Positions 14,986 through 21,297 of a stretch of DNA of 26,781 nt are shown here, one piece after another. The notes under the pieces are model-generated. The model ran no database searches. It was not told the origin of the DNA and saw only the letters and a list, made by a program, of their open reading frames with translations. Position 1 is the stretch's first letter. Each line of letters begins with the position of its first letter. The DNA comes from a virus. The translations under genes and the position numbers were made by a program. The DNA lies in the IMG/VR virus record IMGVR_UViG_3300006914_000021, positions 1 to 26,781 of that record. The stretch is one strand, 5' to 3'.

Positions 14986-15950
14986 ATCGGTTTCCTGTGA
15001 TTGTAAGCAGATTCGGTCAGCGCAATCTGCTCTGGAGTTGGCGGATCGTAGTGAGGAAGAAGTCCGCTGCGTGGAGCTGACGGAGCATCACATTCGCGAC
15101 ACGGACCCCAGTTCCGATCGTGTTGCAGAAGTCGTGCTCGAGCGGCTTCCATCTTGGGATGTTTCCAGAGCTCCTCGAGCGTGAACGTGTTGACGTTGCC
15201 GATAATATACTCCATCCGCCAGTCGTCGCAGCAGAGCGTGAGATTGCCTTCAGTCGTGAACGTCATCTCACGAAATGGTCGACCACAGTTGCGATGGAGT
15301 GGTTCACGAATTTGCTTGGTCTGATTACTTCCAGCATGAGTCTTGACGAGACGACTTTGATGTTCACCATCTCGAACTGACAAATCATCCATCAAGATGA
15401 TAGTCCTCTGCCACGTATTGTGCCGAGCATACGGACTTTCACCAGCTGGCATCATCTCGTCGAAATAGTCAACAACTCGCACATCTTTCAGAGCCCACGC
15501 TTGCTCACGAAGTTGATCGCGTCGTTCTTTCGGATAGTAGGTATCGAGCAAGATGAAATTCAATCCTGTCTCGAAGATCTTCTCGACTGCGTCCTGCATC
15601 CGATTCCGCAGAGTGTCACCATTCGTGGTAACCATGATGCTGGCTTCAGGCAGATACTTTCGGAACATCTTGAAGATTTCAAGATGTTTCGGATGCATCA
15701 GTGGTTCGCCACGCATCGCATACTCGACACGGATTTTCGGACACCAGTCGGCAGCCTGAGATGCGATTCGTTCGGCAGTCGTGAGAGACATGTATTCGTA
15801 GTTGCCTGGTCCTTCGCGAATCGCCGTGATCCCGCAGAAATGGCAGAGACCACCAGGACCGGATCCGTGGCGCATCGAGCAACCACGAACCAATTCAGGC
15901 TGAAGGCACCACGGAGTGCCACCTTCATCAGCGCGCAGTTGCTTGGCCAT
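14961..15950 (-). CDS. radical SAM enzyme with SPASM-like C-terminus
   Basis: 329 residues. The iron-sulfur cysteines appear as Cys24 (VRGCS), Cys36 and Cys39 (CHFC): CX11CX2C rather than the usual CX3CX2C, an expanded loop with precedent in Elp3-type enzymes. A GEP motif (81-83) and VTTNGDTL (107-114) fit the SAM-binding barrel. The C-terminal part has CGRPF (Cys222), GNLTLCCDDW (Cys240, Cys241) and CREC (284-287), typical of SPASM/twitch clusters. Related phage radical SAM enzymes rearrange amino-acid adducts on thymine, and I infer a similar role. GAGGAA precedes the ATG; it overlaps the phosphatase gene by 23 bases. Confidence 0.85.
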   Translation of the reverse strand: MAKQLRADEGGTPWCLQPELVRGCSMRHGSGPGGLCHFCGITAIREGPGNYEYMSLTTAERIASQAADWCPKIRVEYAMRGEPLMHPKHLEIFKMFRKYLPEASIMVTTNGDTLRNRMQDAVEKIFETGLNFILLDTYYPKERRDQLREQAWALKDVRVVDYFDEMMPAGESPYARHNTWQRTIILMDDLSVRDGEHQSRLVKTHAGSNQTKQIREPLHRNCGRPFREMTFTTEGNLTLCCDDWRMEYIIGNVNTFTLEELWKHPKMEAARARLLQHDRNWGPCRECDAPSAPRSGLLPHYDPPTPEQIALTESAYNHRKPIWLKPTKS

Positions 15951-16389
15951 AATTCCTCACGAAATGCTCGAATCGCGGATTGTGTAACAGTCGCGGACGT
16001 TGAAGACGAATTCGGTCGATGATCTCTCCTGGTGGAACTCCTGTGACTTCAGCACAGGCAGGGATGGCAATGAGTGCGGACCGATTGTATCCGGAATCGC
16101 AGTGAACCAGGACTCCGGTGTATTCCATTGTCTCAGCGACCTCGTTGATGAGATCAGTGACCTGAGTTGGAATCTCCTGCAAACGACTGTCCCGCAGAGG
16201 AACATGTTTGTAGACGATTCCGACTGTTTGGCACGCACGTTCGAGGAAGTCGTCAGCAATGATGGCAACGTTCAACACCTTCCCGATATCCTTCTCGTGG
16301 ATTTCGCGAAGCATCACTGTCGAGAGAATTCCTCTCGTGTGTCCACGAATGAATAGTCGTGGATGAAGTTCAATCAAGCGAGCGGACAT
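15928..16389 (-). CDS. dual-specificity-type (Cys-based) phosphatase
   Basis: 153 residues. The active-site loop is HCDSGYNRS (96-104), a perfect HCx5RS signature with nucleophile Cys97 and Arg103. A general acid candidate is Asp67 in VPLRDSR, correctly upstream. The fold order (VLNVAI strand, ADDFLERACQ helix, VHC strand) fits dual-specificity phosphatases. They hydrolyse phosphate from proteins, nucleotides or lipids. Between the radical SAM gene and the helical transferase candidate, a substrate in base modification (for example a phosphorylated hydroxymethyluracil or its by-product) is conceivable but unproven. GAGG lies before the ATG; it overlaps the upstream gene by 16 bases. Confidence 0.85.
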   Translation of the reverse strand: MSARLIELHPRLFIRGHTRGILSTVMLREIHEKDIGKVLNVAIIADDFLERACQTVGIVYKHVPLRDSRLQEIPTQVTDLINEVAETMEYTGVLVHCDSGYNRSALIAIPACAEVTGVPPGEIIDRIRLQRPRLLHNPRFEHFVRNYGQATAR

Positions 16390-17342
16390 GGTCGCCTCAC
16401 AGGATTCTTGAGATTCGTTGTTGCCTTGAAATCGTAGATTGCGTCAGACCACGTGTAGCCATAATTGTACAACACGTAGCCAAGATCTTTGCGCACGCCA
16501 TCCCATCCATTGAGCTCACCGAGAGCCCACGAAGGACTCACGATCTTTCGGACTTCGAGATGCTGACTCTTGAAGTCTGACTTCGTTCCCCACCAGCCAG
16601 CGATTTCCATCTCGTAGCCAAGCTCGGAGTCGAGACTTCGTCCCGGGTATTGGCGATGTGTCTTGTAGGATTCCTTATATTCGCAGAGCATGACTTCTTG
16701 CTCGAACCGCGAAATCTGGAGTCCGTGCTCACGAATCTTCTTGTAGTTATCGGCAGCAAGTTCCTCTGCGTTCTTTATCGCAGCATGCGAATTGAGCCGA
16801 CAGTCATCGTTTCGGTCGTAGATCAGATTCAACGCTTCGCGAGGACTCCATCCTCCGTCGGCACGAATATCTGGACATTCAGCTGAGATGAGATCCATTC
16901 GATGCCAGATCTCGCACAATTTAGTCGCTGCGTATCGGCCGACATGATGCATATCTTTCGCGAAGTCCCACACTTCCTCGAACTCAGCATCTTTGAGAGT
17001 CTGGAGTTCTCTGACAACGTTCTTGAATCCCCAGAGGTAGTCCGACATCCGTTCCGGTGATTTTACTGTTCGACGTTCGCGACGAGTGCGAAGACCAGGC
17101 CAATATTCCTTGAGCCATTCCTCGGTTGATTTCGGATCCTCATGATTCTCGGGAAACACATGCGTCCACATTGCTTCAGCAGACGGCACATTGTAGAATC
17201 CGACATAGAGCATGGATCGCCAAACCTTCTCGACGAAATCACAGTCTCGAGACATTTCGACGACTGCTTGCATGTGAGGATCTGGACCTCCGGTGAGTCT
17301 CTCGTACATGCAGAAATCGAAGAAATGTTGGAAGTGATTCAT
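16374..17342 (-). CDS. helical HhH protein, candidate amino acid:DNA transferase-type
   Basis: 322 residues from the ATG at 17342, one base after the upstream TAA; the longer reading frame upstream is dropped because it overlaps a coupled gene. The N-terminus FDFCMYERLTGGPDPHMQ and VWRSMLYVGFYNVPSAEAMW is followed by a DNA-glycosylase-like helix-hairpin-helix HHVGRYAATKLCEI and an acidic pair DIRADGGWSPREAL. This reminds me of the alpha-glutamyl/putrescinyl-thymine pyrophosphorylase and amino acid:DNA transferase proteins, which displace pyrophosphate on activated hydroxymethyluracil to attach an amino acid or amine. I cannot prove the family from memory. Position beside radical SAM and glycosyltransferase genes supports it. 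It could also be an unrelated HhH DNA-binding enzyme. Confidence 0.45.
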   Translation of the reverse strand: MNHFQHFFDFCMYERLTGGPDPHMQAVVEMSRDCDFVEKVWRSMLYVGFYNVPSAEAMWTHVFPENHEDPKSTEEWLKEYWPGLRTRRERRTVKSPERMSDYLWGFKNVVRELQTLKDAEFEEVWDFAKDMHHVGRYAATKLCEIWHRMDLISAECPDIRADGGWSPREALNLIYDRNDDCRLNSHAAIKNAEELAADNYKKIREHGLQISRFEQEVMLCEYKESYKTHRQYPGRSLDSELGYEMEIAGWWGTKSDFKSQHLEVRKIVSPSWALGELNGWDGVRKDLGYVLYNYGYTWSDAIYDFKATTNLKNPVRRPCPLA

Positions 17343-17343
17343 G

Positions 17344-17529
17344 TTAGATCTCGCGATACGCCATCTGTGAACCAGTTGGGATTTCGACGAGCTTGAATCG
17401 TTGGTCAAATTCTTCGAGCAAACGATCCGCATGCTGCGCGGCTTGTGTGGAACCAAGCGCATCCGAATGAGGATCTGGCTTGTGGTTCGCTGCGAAAAGT
17501 GCCCATAGCAGTGCACGCGATGGAGTCAT
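17344..17529 (-). CDS. 61-residue hypothetical protein
   Basis: Its ATG overlaps the upstream TGA (ATGA) and its TAA is one base before the next ATG. The peptide begins TPSRALLWALFAANHKPD and continues with an acidic helix (AAQHADRLLEEFDQRF). No known domain. Good composition and coupling at both ends support a real small gene; function unknown. Confidence 0.6.
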   Translation of the reverse strand: MTPSRALLWALFAANHKPDPHSDALGSTQAAQHADRLLEEFDQRFKLVEIPTGSQMAYREI

Positions 17530-17924
17530 TTGTCACTCTCAAATTGGTGTTGATGTGCACGGATAATGTAATCGCACACCCAGTTGTGGTCAAATCCTGC
17601 TCGACGATTCACAGATTGTTGCCACTTCGCGAACTCAGATGGAGGAACGATGTAGATTTCTTTGTTGTCGTCCACCTTCGAGTAGATGATGTACCGGCAA
17701 AATCCGTGTTTCGCAAGACGGAGGCATGTGAGTTCTTGAATGCCCTTGGACGTGAAATCTGGATCCGCGTATTTGACTTCCCACCATGATGTGTAATGAT
17801 TGCCGACAACGACAATATCAGGAACACCAGATGTTGTCTGCCCAGTTTCCAGACGGAGAACGACCCAAGGAACACGGGAACGCAATTCCCGAACGAGATC
17901 AGCTTTGAGAGATTTTTCGTCCAT
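17526..17924 (-). CDS. VRR-NUC-type PD-(D/E)XK nuclease
   Basis: 132 residues. The core reads SGVPDIVVVG (32-41), WWEVKYADP (47-55) and then a Gln-containing helix KGIQELTCLRL (60-70). This is the D-x(n)-ExK-Q layout of VRR-NUC proteins, which act on branched or flapped DNA and are frequent stand-alone phage enzymes. The catalytic candidates are Asp36, Glu49 and Lys51. It is encoded just after the polymerase and a small zinc-binding gene, fitting replication-fork or junction processing. It overlaps the upstream small gene by 26 bases. Confidence 0.82.
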   Translation of the reverse strand: MDEKSLKADLVRELRSRVPWVVLRLETGQTTSGVPDIVVVGNHYTSWWEVKYADPDFTSKGIQELTCLRLAKHGFCRYIIYSKVDDNKEIYIVPPSEFAKWQQSVNRRAGFDHNWVCDYIIRAHQHQFESDK

Positions 17925-18075
17925 CTTGCTTTACTGCTGGAATCATCAACACCACGTAATGATAGAGACAAACACGCATCTTGCCTTTCTCATGAAAATC
18001 TATGATTTCTTGCCCGAGATGTTTACATCCTTCTACTTGACACAGATACGGATGTGGTTCAATCGGGAAGTTCAT
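17899..18075 (-). CDS. 58-residue putative zinc-binding protein
   Basis: The ATG overlaps the polymerase TGA (ATGA). The frame ends 26 bases inside the nuclease gene. Ligands are visible as CQVEGC (12-17), H19, H28 and CLYHY (36-40), a plausible zinc finger. It is too short to place but has good composition. It probably accompanies the polymerase or nuclease. Confidence 0.62.
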   Translation of the reverse strand: MNFPIEPHPYLCQVEGCKHLGQEIIDFHEKGKMRVCLYHYVVLMIPAVKQDGRKISQS

Positions 18076-20069
18076 GCTGCTTCGTTGTACTCCTGAATGT
18101 CACGCCAGTTCGGACCGTAATTCGTCTCCCACAGAATTGGAATTCTGGTCTTGAACGACTGCCGATTCAGGATCTTGTGCACCTCACGAACAGTTTCGAT
18201 TCCACCTCTTGCGTCACCATCCACTTCATCATGAACAGTGTAACGAAGCAGGAATCCAATTTGACGCGATACTTTGTGGAGCTCGACAAGCTTCTGCTTC
18301 ATGATGTCGGCAGCACTCGGCTGGATTCGAGTGTTCAGAGCCTTGTGCGCTCGTTCACCACCAGGAAACGTGCTTCGTCGACCCAAGATTGACTTGATGT
18401 ATCCCCGATTCTTCGCCAACTCCTCCGCTTTCTTCATCATTGGCTTGACTTCGGGGATCATTCGATTGTATAGTGCTTCGACCTCAAATGCTTCCTTCAG
18501 ATCCGGAGCATCACGCCAGTTGTCATCATGCAGCAACTCCAGATAACGTTGTTTCGTGATGAATCCTAGCATCCATGCTTTCTTCCGAGTTCCTGCTCCG
18601 TAGATCTGAGCGAAATTCGTGTCTTTGTTGCGACGATAGGTCAGATCCGGTTTGTAGACCTTCCACATCTTGTGCGTTTCTTTATGGAAGCTCGCTTTCG
18701 GGTTTTCTTCGTAGATCCTCGCGAGTCGATCCGACTTTGTTTCTTCCGCGAAGAGACGATACTCAATTTGCATCGCATCAGCGGATAGGAATAAAGCATC
18801 AGGATGGTCCGTCTTGTCCGGCACGTGAAGACGACGGATGATGAACAGTTCATCATCGTGCGAATCGTCTTCTTCATCGTAGCCAAACATAGTTCTTTGC
18901 TTTGCGGGTTTAATCGTCCGCTGAATGCCGAATCCTTCAACAGGTGCCTTCGTAAGTCTCGTAGAAGAAAATCGGCCTGAAATAGTGCCAGCTGTGTCTC
19001 TTTCATTCCACTCATCTTTCTGAGATGGAAGCTGATGCATTGCGAAACGAAGGATTCCAGTTGACCGATCTACCAACTGCGCATAGGGCAACAGATAGCT
19101 GTTGCGCAAATCCATGAGCTTGCTGATAGTGAATGCGATTTCAGTTTCTTCGGAATGATGGCGATGTTTCTTGAGGATGTCGGTAGTGAAACTCGGTTGC
19201 CCTTCCGGATGTGACGCACTTGGTGCCGTGTATTCGAGTGGGATTCCAATCTTCGTCCACAACCGAGCCATGTCAGAAGAAGAATTGACGTTGAGACGGA
19301 ATCCTGTCAGTTCGTAGAGCCGACGATATCCTTTCTCGATAATGCGTTGAGTCTCCGTCACCCAGCGGTCGAGGAGTTCAACATCAATCTTCGCTCCGTT
19401 CTTCTCCATCTCGCATACGACGTAGATGATCTCATCCTCTAGTTGTCGCACTTTCTGCAACCCGAGTTGAGTCATCTTAGGCCAGAAGATATCTCGGAGT
19501 AACTTGACTTGGCGAACATCTCCCACCGCTCGAACAGCAATCATGCCAGGAGGATAGTAAGCCATCCGTGCAGGATCGAGCTTCCATCCATCAACCACCA
19601 AGACTTTCTGTTCATCAGGAGGGAGGAAATCGCGACAAAGTGAAGCGAGTGAGAATTCTTGACGATGATCGTCTAGAAGAGCAGCATAATGTGCAACGTC
19701 AGAAACCTGGTTCCTTTGCTCTTCAAGGTCCACGCCCCAAACACGAGCCATGTGGACCTCGAATTTCGTTGCGAGATTCGTGATCCGTTTGCCACGAACC
19801 TGTTCGTGAAACCATCTCTTGCAAATTGCTTCATCATGTTGCGGACCGTCGAAGTTTCGGTGACCCCAGCCAAGATATCCGGATCGACCGTCTGGGAGGA
19901 ACCAGCCACATCCAAATGGCTTCGAACCTCCCCACCATCTAACTCCATCGGTCTCAAAATCGAGAAAGATTTCATTGATACCATCCAGGATGGGAGGGTC
20001 TTCTGGTTTCCACTGGGATTGTGGATAATCCGGACGGATGAGATCAAAGAGACTTTGCGATTGAGTCAC
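18072..20069 (-). CDS. DNA polymerase I (family A), with variant exonuclease motifs
   Basis: 665 residues, the size of phage Pol A lacking a 5' nuclease. Motif A is FLSADAMQIEYRLF (Asp431, Glu436, Arg438), motif B is RRNKDTNFAQIYG (479-491, Lys482, Phe486 rather than Tyr) and motif C is VHDEVDG (612-618, with Asp614). The 3'-5' exonuclease part has FLDFETDG (Asp37, Glu39), NLATKFEV (98-105, with Glu104 where Asp is expected) and AVGDVRQV (Asp184, without the usual Tyr before it). Start GTG lies 9 bases after the previous stop, without a strong ribosome site. It should be the replicative enzyme and must copy any modified thymine. Confidence 0.94.
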   Translation of the reverse strand: MTQSQSLFDLIRPDYPQSQWKPEDPPILDGINEIFLDFETDGVRWWGGSKPFGCGWFLPDGRSGYLGWGHRNFDGPQHDEAICKRWFHEQVRGKRITNLATKFEVHMARVWGVDLEEQRNQVSDVAHYAALLDDHRQEFSLASLCRDFLPPDEQKVLVVDGWKLDPARMAYYPPGMIAVRAVGDVRQVKLLRDIFWPKMTQLGLQKVRQLEDEIIYVVCEMEKNGAKIDVELLDRWVTETQRIIEKGYRRLYELTGFRLNVNSSSDMARLWTKIGIPLEYTAPSASHPEGQPSFTTDILKKHRHHSEETEIAFTISKLMDLRNSYLLPYAQLVDRSTGILRFAMHQLPSQKDEWNERDTAGTISGRFSSTRLTKAPVEGFGIQRTIKPAKQRTMFGYDEEDDSHDDELFIIRRLHVPDKTDHPDALFLSADAMQIEYRLFAEETKSDRLARIYEENPKASFHKETHKMWKVYKPDLTYRRNKDTNFAQIYGAGTRKKAWMLGFITKQRYLELLHDDNWRDAPDLKEAFEVEALYNRMIPEVKPMMKKAEELAKNRGYIKSILGRRSTFPGGERAHKALNTRIQPSAADIMKQKLVELHKVSRQIGFLLRYTVHDEVDGDARGGIETVREVHKILNRQSFKTRIPILWETNYGPNWRDIQEYNEAA

Positions 20070-20078
20070 GACTCAAGT

Positions 20079-20396
20079 CTATTCGGCGCTGATGGTGAGA
20101 TCCTCCAGGATCAACACGTCCTGGTCGATTTCCTCCAGATTCAGATTCTCCCACTCGTCGATCATCGCGCCGACGGCGCTGCCTTTGTCTGATTCCTGCC
20201 ACTTCTCAGACTTCTCGTCGAATTCACCTTGCAGTCGTTCGAGCAACGAATCACGAAATTCTGCGAGTTGAGTCAGGATCTCGTTGTAGTTGTCAACCGC
20301 GTGCTGCAGCAGTTCCTTAGTCTGGTTGTAGGTCCCCCTGAGATCCTCAAAAGTCTTCGCTTCCTCGGCAGTGAGCTTGAAGGCCATGAGACACAT
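20079..20396 (-). CDS. coiled-coil hypothetical protein
   Basis: 105 residues, acidic. From residue 8 it is almost all heptad-type helix (EEAKTFEDLRGTYNQTKELL; QLAEFRDSLLERLQGEFDEK) with an acidic tail (DEWENLNLEEIDQDV). A small structural or scaffolding role with the polymerase downstream is possible but unknown. The start may be at 20396 or 20387 (third codon later); neither has an ideal ribosome site. It is preceded by the 14-bp hairpin at 20426-20463. Confidence 0.7.
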   Translation of the reverse strand: MCLMAFKLTAEEAKTFEDLRGTYNQTKELLQHAVDNYNEILTQLAEFRDSLLERLQGEFDEKSEKWQESDKGSAVGAMIDEWENLNLEEIDQDVLILEDLTISAE

Positions 20397-20425
20397 CCAA
20401 TCCGGAGATTAGGAGAGGAAATGGT

Positions 20426-20463
20426 GCTGGCTCGCCGGAGGGAGTTTGTTCCGGCGAGCCAGC
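20426..20463 (-). terminator. 14-bp hairpin between minus-strand genes
   Basis: GCTGGCTCGCCGGA (20426-20439) and TCCGGCGAGCCAGC (20450-20463) are perfect reverse complements with a 10-base loop. It has no U-run, so complete termination is uncertain; attenuation or RNase processing is likely. Like the hairpin at 3489-3520 it shares a GAGCCAG/CTGGCTC core. The 130-base gap (20397-20525) otherwise has only a doubtful 34-codon ORF that would read through the hairpin. Confidence 0.55.
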
Positions 20464-20525
20464 GTCAAGACGTGAGGGCTACCAACCCAGCGTCCTGACC
20501 AACTTGCGAACATGTCGACGACGAG

Positions 20526-20897
20526 CTAGGCCGACGCCTGGGCGAACGGCTGCTCGACGTTGCCACCGGTGCCCGGCAGCGGAGCGCTCGACGATCCCTG
20601 CGACGCATTCGACTCGGCCATCTTCTGGAGCCGCTCGAGCTTCCGCTGGGTCTTCGCGATGCGCTCGGCGAGAGCCTCGGGCGACGTCTCCGCGGCCTTC
20701 TTCGCGAGACGCTCGGCACGAGCCTTCTCCTTCTCGTTGGCCTCCCGGAATGCATCGGACTCGAGCGTGATGCTCTCCGGAGCGCCACTGTCGGCGAATG
20801 CCTTGCGCGAGATGATGACGCGAGCGCGAGTGCCAGGCAGAAGGAACGTTGCTCCACCCTTCTCGTGCCGCTTGTGAAGTGTTGCCGTGAGCTGCAT
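20526..20897 (-). CDS. GC-rich coiled-coil protein
   Basis: 123 residues. A basic, beta-like N-terminal part (QLTATLHKRHEKGGATFLLP) is followed by an Ala/Lys/Glu coiled coil (KARAERLAKKAAETSPEALA; RKLERLQKMAES) and a flexible Gly/Ser/Pro tail. It has an ideal AAGGAG ribosome site and is the first gene of the minus strand after the divergent control region. Its coding is clearly richer in G+C than neighbours, which is often seen in abundantly made phage proteins or recently acquired ones. Function unknown. Confidence 0.75.
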   Translation of the reverse strand: MQLTATLHKRHEKGGATFLLPGTRARVIISRKAFADSGAPESITLESDAFREANEKEKARAERLAKKAAETSPEALAERIAKTQRKLERLQKMAESNASQGSSSAPLPGTGGNVEQPFAQASA

Positions 20898-20942
20898 TGT
20901 TCTGATCTCCTTGAATGAAAGTAATACGCGATCGATACCTAT

Positions 20943-20965
20943 AGTATACGCGCGAGCACGCGTGC
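20943..20965 (-). promoter_or_regulatory. minus-strand promoter with GC-rich palindrome
   Basis: On the minus strand TATACT (20943-20948) provides a -10 about 45 bases before the strong ribosome site at 20,905. Immediately upstream lies GCACGCGTGC (20956-20965), a perfect palindrome inside an imperfect longer GC-rich one, taking the place of a -35. A repressor or activator operator is a good guess. Confidence 0.5.
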
Positions 20966-20981
20966 GCGCTACTAGAAAATA

Positions 20982-21008
20982 CGGGTGATGAAAGAATTAT
21001 TCGGGTGA
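20982..21008. repeat. two CGGGTGA direct repeats, 20 bases apart
   Basis: CGGGTGA occurs at 20982-20988 and 21002-21008. The 20-base period corresponds to about two helical turns. Both lie between the divergent promoters, in a 150-base non-coding stretch with no ORF, so they may be binding sites of a regulator. Two copies of a 7-mer are weak evidence alone. Confidence 0.35.
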
Positions 21009-21117
21009 AGAGTCTGGAGTGATTTATCTAGTCAGCACCAGACGAGAAACATTCGGCGTCGCCACCACGTAGAACATAAAATCTTTCTGATGCAATGTTG
21101 TCATGAACGTTAGGGTA

Positions 21118-21146
21118 TTTACATTTGGCCAGATTTACGGTAGAAT
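21118..21146 (+). promoter_or_regulatory. plus-strand sigma70-like promoter
   Basis: TTTACA (21118-21123), 17 bases, TAGAAT (21141-21146): each hexamer is one or two bases from consensus and the spacing is ideal. Transcription should start near 21153, producing a leader of about 145 bases before the primase GTG. This is the best bacterial promoter in the window and the likely host-RNA-polymerase start for the replication module. Confidence 0.75.
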
Positions 21147-21267
21147 GACTTGCCGATTGGGGCATTATGCGGACGCGCGTCATTCCTTGTAAGATAGAGG
21201 AATGTTAGGACTGCCCACCCCAATCACAGTTCTTGGATTCCCCAATCGGCAATCTACCAAATGGGCA
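21139..21267 (+). other. structured leader / nested inverted repeats (possible RNA switch or origin)
   Basis: TTGCCGATTGGGG (21150-21162) is perfectly complementary to CCCCAATCGGCAA (21240-21252), with GGTAGA outside matching TCTACC. Within lie GCATTATGC, the palindrome GACGCGCGTC (21172-21181) and CATTCC...GGAATG (21181-21186/21199-21204). The same GATTGGGG arm can also pair with CCCCAATC at 21218-21225, and TGCCCA (21212-21217) with TGGGCA (21262-21267). So the leader has mutually exclusive foldings. It could regulate the primase, or form a replication origin. There is no ORF in it. Confidence 0.6.
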
Positions 21268-21297
21268 ATTCAGCAGTGAAACGACGAGGCGACCATC

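Noticed and set aside
17343-17516. N-terminal extension of the helical transferase candidate to 380 residues
   Set aside because: The extra 58 residues overlap a coupled 61-residue gene and are Arg/Ser-rich with no ribosome site; the ATG at 17342 is better.
20417-20521. 34-codon minus-strand ORF reading through the 14-bp hairpin
   Set aside because: Protein composition is poor, there is no Shine-Dalgarno, and the sequence is explained by the hairpin.
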